From Mycobacterium gordonae (lineage in GTDB: Bacteria; Actinomycetota; Actinomycetes; Mycobacteriales; Mycobacteriaceae): DNA of 64,000 nt. Below, piece after piece: positions 61,739 through 64,000 of this stretch. The translations under genes and the position numbers were made by a program. The notes beneath the pieces were generated by a model. That model was not told where the DNA came from and made no database searches. It worked only from the letters and a program-made list of their open reading frames with translations. How positions within the stretch are numbered: position 1 is the stretch's first letter; each line of letters opens with the position of its first letter. The stretch lies in NCBI RefSeq assembly GCF_001417955.2, contig NZ_LKTM01000350.1, positions 1 through 64,000 of the forward strand, in the 5' to 3' direction.

Positions 61739-62238
61739 GATACCGGCTCGACGTCGTGGCTTCCAGCGTGGTCGACGTGGTGACGTTCGCCGGCGGATGG
61801 CTCTTCGACCGGTCGATGGCGGGCTGGGATGTCACGGTCCTGCTCACGGACCGCCCCGACGACCGGCCCCTGCACATCCTGGGCGCCAAGACTCTCGACC
61901 TGGAGTCGGTGCTGGCGTCGGTGGGGACCCATCCGCGACCCCAGGCCCTGGCCGCCGCCGCTGACCTGCTGGGCTCGGACCCGCGGGTGCGGACGGGGGT
62001 GTTGCAGGCGCTCGACCACGGCGTCACCGAAGTCACGCTCTGGGGTACCACCTGGCCCGCTGAGCTGGATGACAGCGTGGGACGGGTTCAGCACCGGTTG
62101 AGCATGGCCGCCCAGACCTTCAAAGCGAAGGCGCTGGCCGCCGCGGCGGTGCCGGCCGAGTCGGTCGCCAACATTGAGACGTTCCGCAGCGGATTGATGG
62201 CGGGCCGGTCGGTGGCCGCGGATCTGCTGCCGGCCTGA
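61735..62238 (+). CDS. Conserved hypothetical protein
   Basis: A 167-residue protein without signal peptide or membrane segment, rich in Ala, Asp and Val (SSVVDVVTFAGGWLFDR near the start). It is translationally coupled to the TetR gene. I do not recognise a family. The P450 gene follows after about 83 bp. Confidence 0.72.
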   Translation: MRYRLDVVASSVVDVVTFAGGWLFDRSMAGWDVTVLLTDRPDDRPLHILGAKTLDLESVLASVGTHPRPQALAAAADLLGSDPRVRTGVLQALDHGVTEVTLWGTTWPAELDDSVGRVQHRLSMAAQTFKAKALAAAAVPAESVANIETFRSGLMAGRSVAADLLPA

Positions 62239-62290
62239 TTACGCGACGTTGCGGTCCGGGACGTCCTGTGGAAATGTAATACTCGTATGT

Positions 62291-62305
62291 GAGAGTCCCA
62301 TTCTC
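62291..62305. promoter_or_regulatory. Degenerate GAGAATnnnATTCTC-like site 4
   Basis: GAGAGTCCCATTCTC has one mismatch to the palindrome found at 49091, 49946 and 56958. It lies 16 bp upstream of the P450 ATG at 62322. A functional site is possible but weaker. Confidence 0.5.
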
Positions 62306-62321
62306 GAATGTGGAGATTCGA

Positions 62322-63608
62322 ATGGAGCAAGACATGGCGGATGATGTCACCGAACTGGATTTCTTCCGCGACCGCCAGCTTGTCGAGGACCCCTACCCCT
62401 ACTACGAGGCGCTGCGGCAGCAGTGTCCGGTAGCCCGGGAACCGCACCACGGCGTCACCATGGTGACGGGCTGGGAAGAAGCCTGCGCGGTGCTCAACGA
62501 CGCCAAGACATGGTCGTCGTGCACGTCGGTAACCGGTCCGTTCCCGGGATTCCCGGTGCCTCTGGAAGGCGACGACGTCACCGAACTGATCGAGCAGCAC
62601 CGTGACGAGTTGCCGTTCAGCGACCAGCTGCCCACCCTCGACCCGCCCACCCACACCAATCACCGCTCCCTGTTGATGCGGCTGATCACCCCGAAGCGGC
62701 TCAAGGAGAACGAGGACGCCATGTGGGCGCTCGCCGATCAGGTGCTCGACGAGTTCCTGGCACCGGGTAAGGGTGAGTTCATCAGGGGATTCGCCGGTCC
62801 GTTCACGCTGCTGGTGATCGCCGACCTGCTGGGTGTGCCGATGGAGGATCGCGATTCGTTCGTCAAGGGCATCCGCCAGCACTCGGGTGGCGGCATCGGG
62901 GGCACCGGCAAGGAGTCGCTGGCGCACAGTCCGCTGGAGTTCCTCTACGGCCTGTTCTCGGACTACGTTCGCGACCGCCGCGGCGAACCCCGCGACGACG
63001 TGCTGACCGGCCTGGCCACCGCGACCTACCCGGACGGCTCGATACCGGAGATCGAAGACGTGGCCCGCGTCGCCAGCAACGTCTTCTCGGCGGGGCAGGA
63101 GACCACCGTGCGGTTGCTGGGCGCGGCGTTGCAGATCCTGGCGGAGCGTCCTGACATCCAGCAGCAACTGCGCCGGGACCGCAGCCTGATCCCCAACTTC
63201 ATCGAGGAGGCGCTGCGGGTCGAGAGCCCGGTCAAGGGAGACTTCCGCTTGAACCGGGTTCCCGTCAGCGTCGGCGGGGTCGACCTTCCGGCCGGCACGA
63301 CGGTGATGATCCTGCAGGCGGCCGCCAACCGCGACCCGCGCCGCTTCGACGACCCCGCCACCTTCGACCCGGGCCGCAAGAACGCACGTCAGCATCTGTC
63401 GTTCGGTCGGGGCATTCACAGTTGCCCCGGCGCACCGCTGGCGCGGGCCGAAACCAGGGTCGCGCTCGAGCGTCTGCTGGACAGGACGTCGGACATCAGG
63501 CTCGATGAGCGGGAGCACGGGCCGGCGAATGACCGCCGCTACCAATACGTTCCGACGTACATCCTGCGTGGCCTGACCGAGTTGCACCTGGAATTTGCGC
63601 CGGTATGA
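62322..63608 (+). CDS. Cytochrome P450
   Basis: A 428-residue P450: I-helix SAGQETTVRLL, ExxR in EEALRVE, heme loop FGRGIHSCPG with Cys368. ATG 62322 (MEQDMADD) with GGAG nearby; ATG 62334 is an alternative. Its stop overlaps the ferredoxin start (ATGA), so the pair forms a P450 and its electron donor. Substrate unknown; the context points to the same island as the Rieske operon. Confidence 0.89.
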   Translation: MEQDMADDVTELDFFRDRQLVEDPYPYYEALRQQCPVAREPHHGVTMVTGWEEACAVLNDAKTWSSCTSVTGPFPGFPVPLEGDDVTELIEQHRDELPFSDQLPTLDPPTHTNHRSLLMRLITPKRLKENEDAMWALADQVLDEFLAPGKGEFIRGFAGPFTLLVIADLLGVPMEDRDSFVKGIRQHSGGGIGGTGKESLAHSPLEFLYGLFSDYVRDRRGEPRDDVLTGLATATYPDGSIPEIEDVARVASNVFSAGQETTVRLLGAALQILAERPDIQQQLRRDRSLIPNFIEEALRVESPVKGDFRLNRVPVSVGGVDLPAGTTVMILQAAANRDPRRFDDPATFDPGRKNARQHLSFGRGIHSCPGAPLARAETRVALERLLDRTSDIRLDEREHGPANDRRYQYVPTYILRGLTELHLEFAPV

Positions 63609-63793
63609 AAGTTTGGGTGGATGACGGGACGTGCCGCGGCCACGGCATGTGCCTGACGCTGTGCCCGGAAGTCTTCAGTCTCACCGACGACGGCTATGCC
63701 GAGGCGATGTCCGGTGACGTTCCAACAGAATTCGAGGCGGCGACCCGCGAGGCCATCGAGTGCTGTCCGGAGCAGGCGATCAAAGAACGCTGA
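63605..63793 (+). CDS. Small ferredoxin, CXXHXXC type
   Basis: A 62-residue ferredoxin with Cys10-x2-His13-x2-Cys16, Cys20-Pro and Cys53/54-Pro. The His in the first motif is a known variation of mycobacterial P450 ferredoxins that binds a 3Fe-4S cluster. It overlaps the P450 stop by four bases. Confidence 0.88.
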   Translation: MKVWVDDGTCRGHGMCLTLCPEVFSLTDDGYAEAMSGDVPTEFEAATREAIECCPEQAIKER

Positions 63794-63818
63794 CGGTTTC
63801 GTAGCCGGGCAGACCGTC

Positions 63819-63879
63819 GCCGAACGTGAACTGAGGGCGGGAATTTCGGCGTCGGGCCACCGCCAGTTCACGCTCGGGG
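63819..63879. repeat. Interspersed hairpin family B, copy 3 (probable terminator)
   Basis: CGCCGAACGTGAACTGAGGGCG pairs with CGCCAGTTCACGCTCGG with one mismatch in the core. It lies between convergent ferredoxin genes and is well placed to end transcription on both sides. Confidence 0.78.
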
Positions 63880-63893
63880 CGCAGCGCCTGCTG

Positions 63894-64000
63894 TTAGACG
63901 ATGGATATCGCCTGGCGCGGGCACTGCCGCACCGCTTCGCGAACCAGTTCCTCGTTCTCGGGTGTGACCTCTGGCTGCAGGACGGTCAACATGTCGTCGT
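63894..64000 (-). CDS. Ferredoxin, 3' part (runs off the window)
   Basis: On the minus strand a frame open from the right edge ends with TAA at 63894-63896 and encodes 35 residues ending EAVRQCPRQAISIV. The CP motif and its distance from the end match the C-terminus of small P450 ferredoxins (compare ECCPEQAIKER in the neighbour). The N-terminal cluster motif is beyond the window. It faces the ferredoxin at 63605 and may serve another P450 outside the window. Confidence 0.78.
   Translation of the reverse strand, partial: DDMLTVLQPEVTPENEELVREAVRQCPRQAISIV

Overview
The window is high-GC, almost fully coding DNA from a mycobacterium. A truncated PPE protein with MPTR-type repeats at the left edge, a PE protein, and a NarL/MmcO neighbourhood like that of M. 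tuberculosis suggest a slow-growing, non-tuberculous species. No rRNA, tRNA, CRISPR array, transposase or phage gene was seen.

Layout. (1) 1-1.6 kb: PPE-MPTR 3' end, a 53-residue lipoprotein, a PE protein. (2) 1.8-6.5 kb: MFS transporter and a NarL response regulator flanked by two paralogous sensor kinases; from memory this matches the order Rv0842-Rv0845. (3) 6.5-18 kb: an IclR-controlled aromatic catabolism cluster with MhpA, MhpB and MhpC homologues plus two KstD-like flavoproteins, a luciferase-like monooxygenase, an SDR, a cyclase-type hydrolase and an alpha/beta hydrolase. (4) 18-24.5 kb: a WS/DGAT acyltransferase, a divergent lipase and three SDRs, then the multicopper oxidase mmcO, which closes the Rv0842-Rv0846c synteny. 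About 16 kb therefore lies between the NarL kinase and mmcO that is absent from that position in M. tuberculosis. (5) 24.6-33.8 kb: a beta-lactamase-fold esterase, a cyclase/NB-ARC/LuxR regulator, an SDR, an NmrA-like protein and a second large LuxR ATPase.

(6) 33.8-46 kb: two same-strand operons preceded by nearly identical 22-bp palindromes (TTAAnTCAA-N4-TTGAnTTAA). The first is SDR, lipase, SDR, DoxX-like. The second is TetR, ferredoxin, P450, amidohydrolase, two M24-fold proteins (one with its metal ligands lost), a fused double CaiB CoA-transferase, and an SDR, mostly with overlapping starts. This looks like an uncharacterised catabolic operon under its own TetR.

(7) 46-64 kb: a second TetR-centred catabolic island. 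The palindrome GAGAATnnnATTCTC lies upstream of a P450/SDR/SDR operon, between the TetR gene and an acyl-CoA dehydrogenase, and upstream of a seven-gene operon (CMD, Rieske oxygenase, small protein, amidohydrolase, SnoaL-like, two acyl-CoA dehydrogenases). A one-mismatch copy precedes a further P450/ferredoxin pair. An amidohydrolase, acyl-CoA dehydrogenase, thiolase and a second TetR with its own inverted repeat complete it. P450 or Rieske oxidation, SDR dehydrogenation, CoA activation, beta-oxidation and thiolysis together suggest degradation of hydrophobic ring or side-chain substrates, but no substrate can be read from the sequence.

Two families of interspersed intergenic hairpins (three copies each) occur at 34.7, 45.1, 46.0, 58.5, 59.8 and 63.8 kb. 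Comparisons with M. tuberculosis rest on recollection of those proteins, not on a search.
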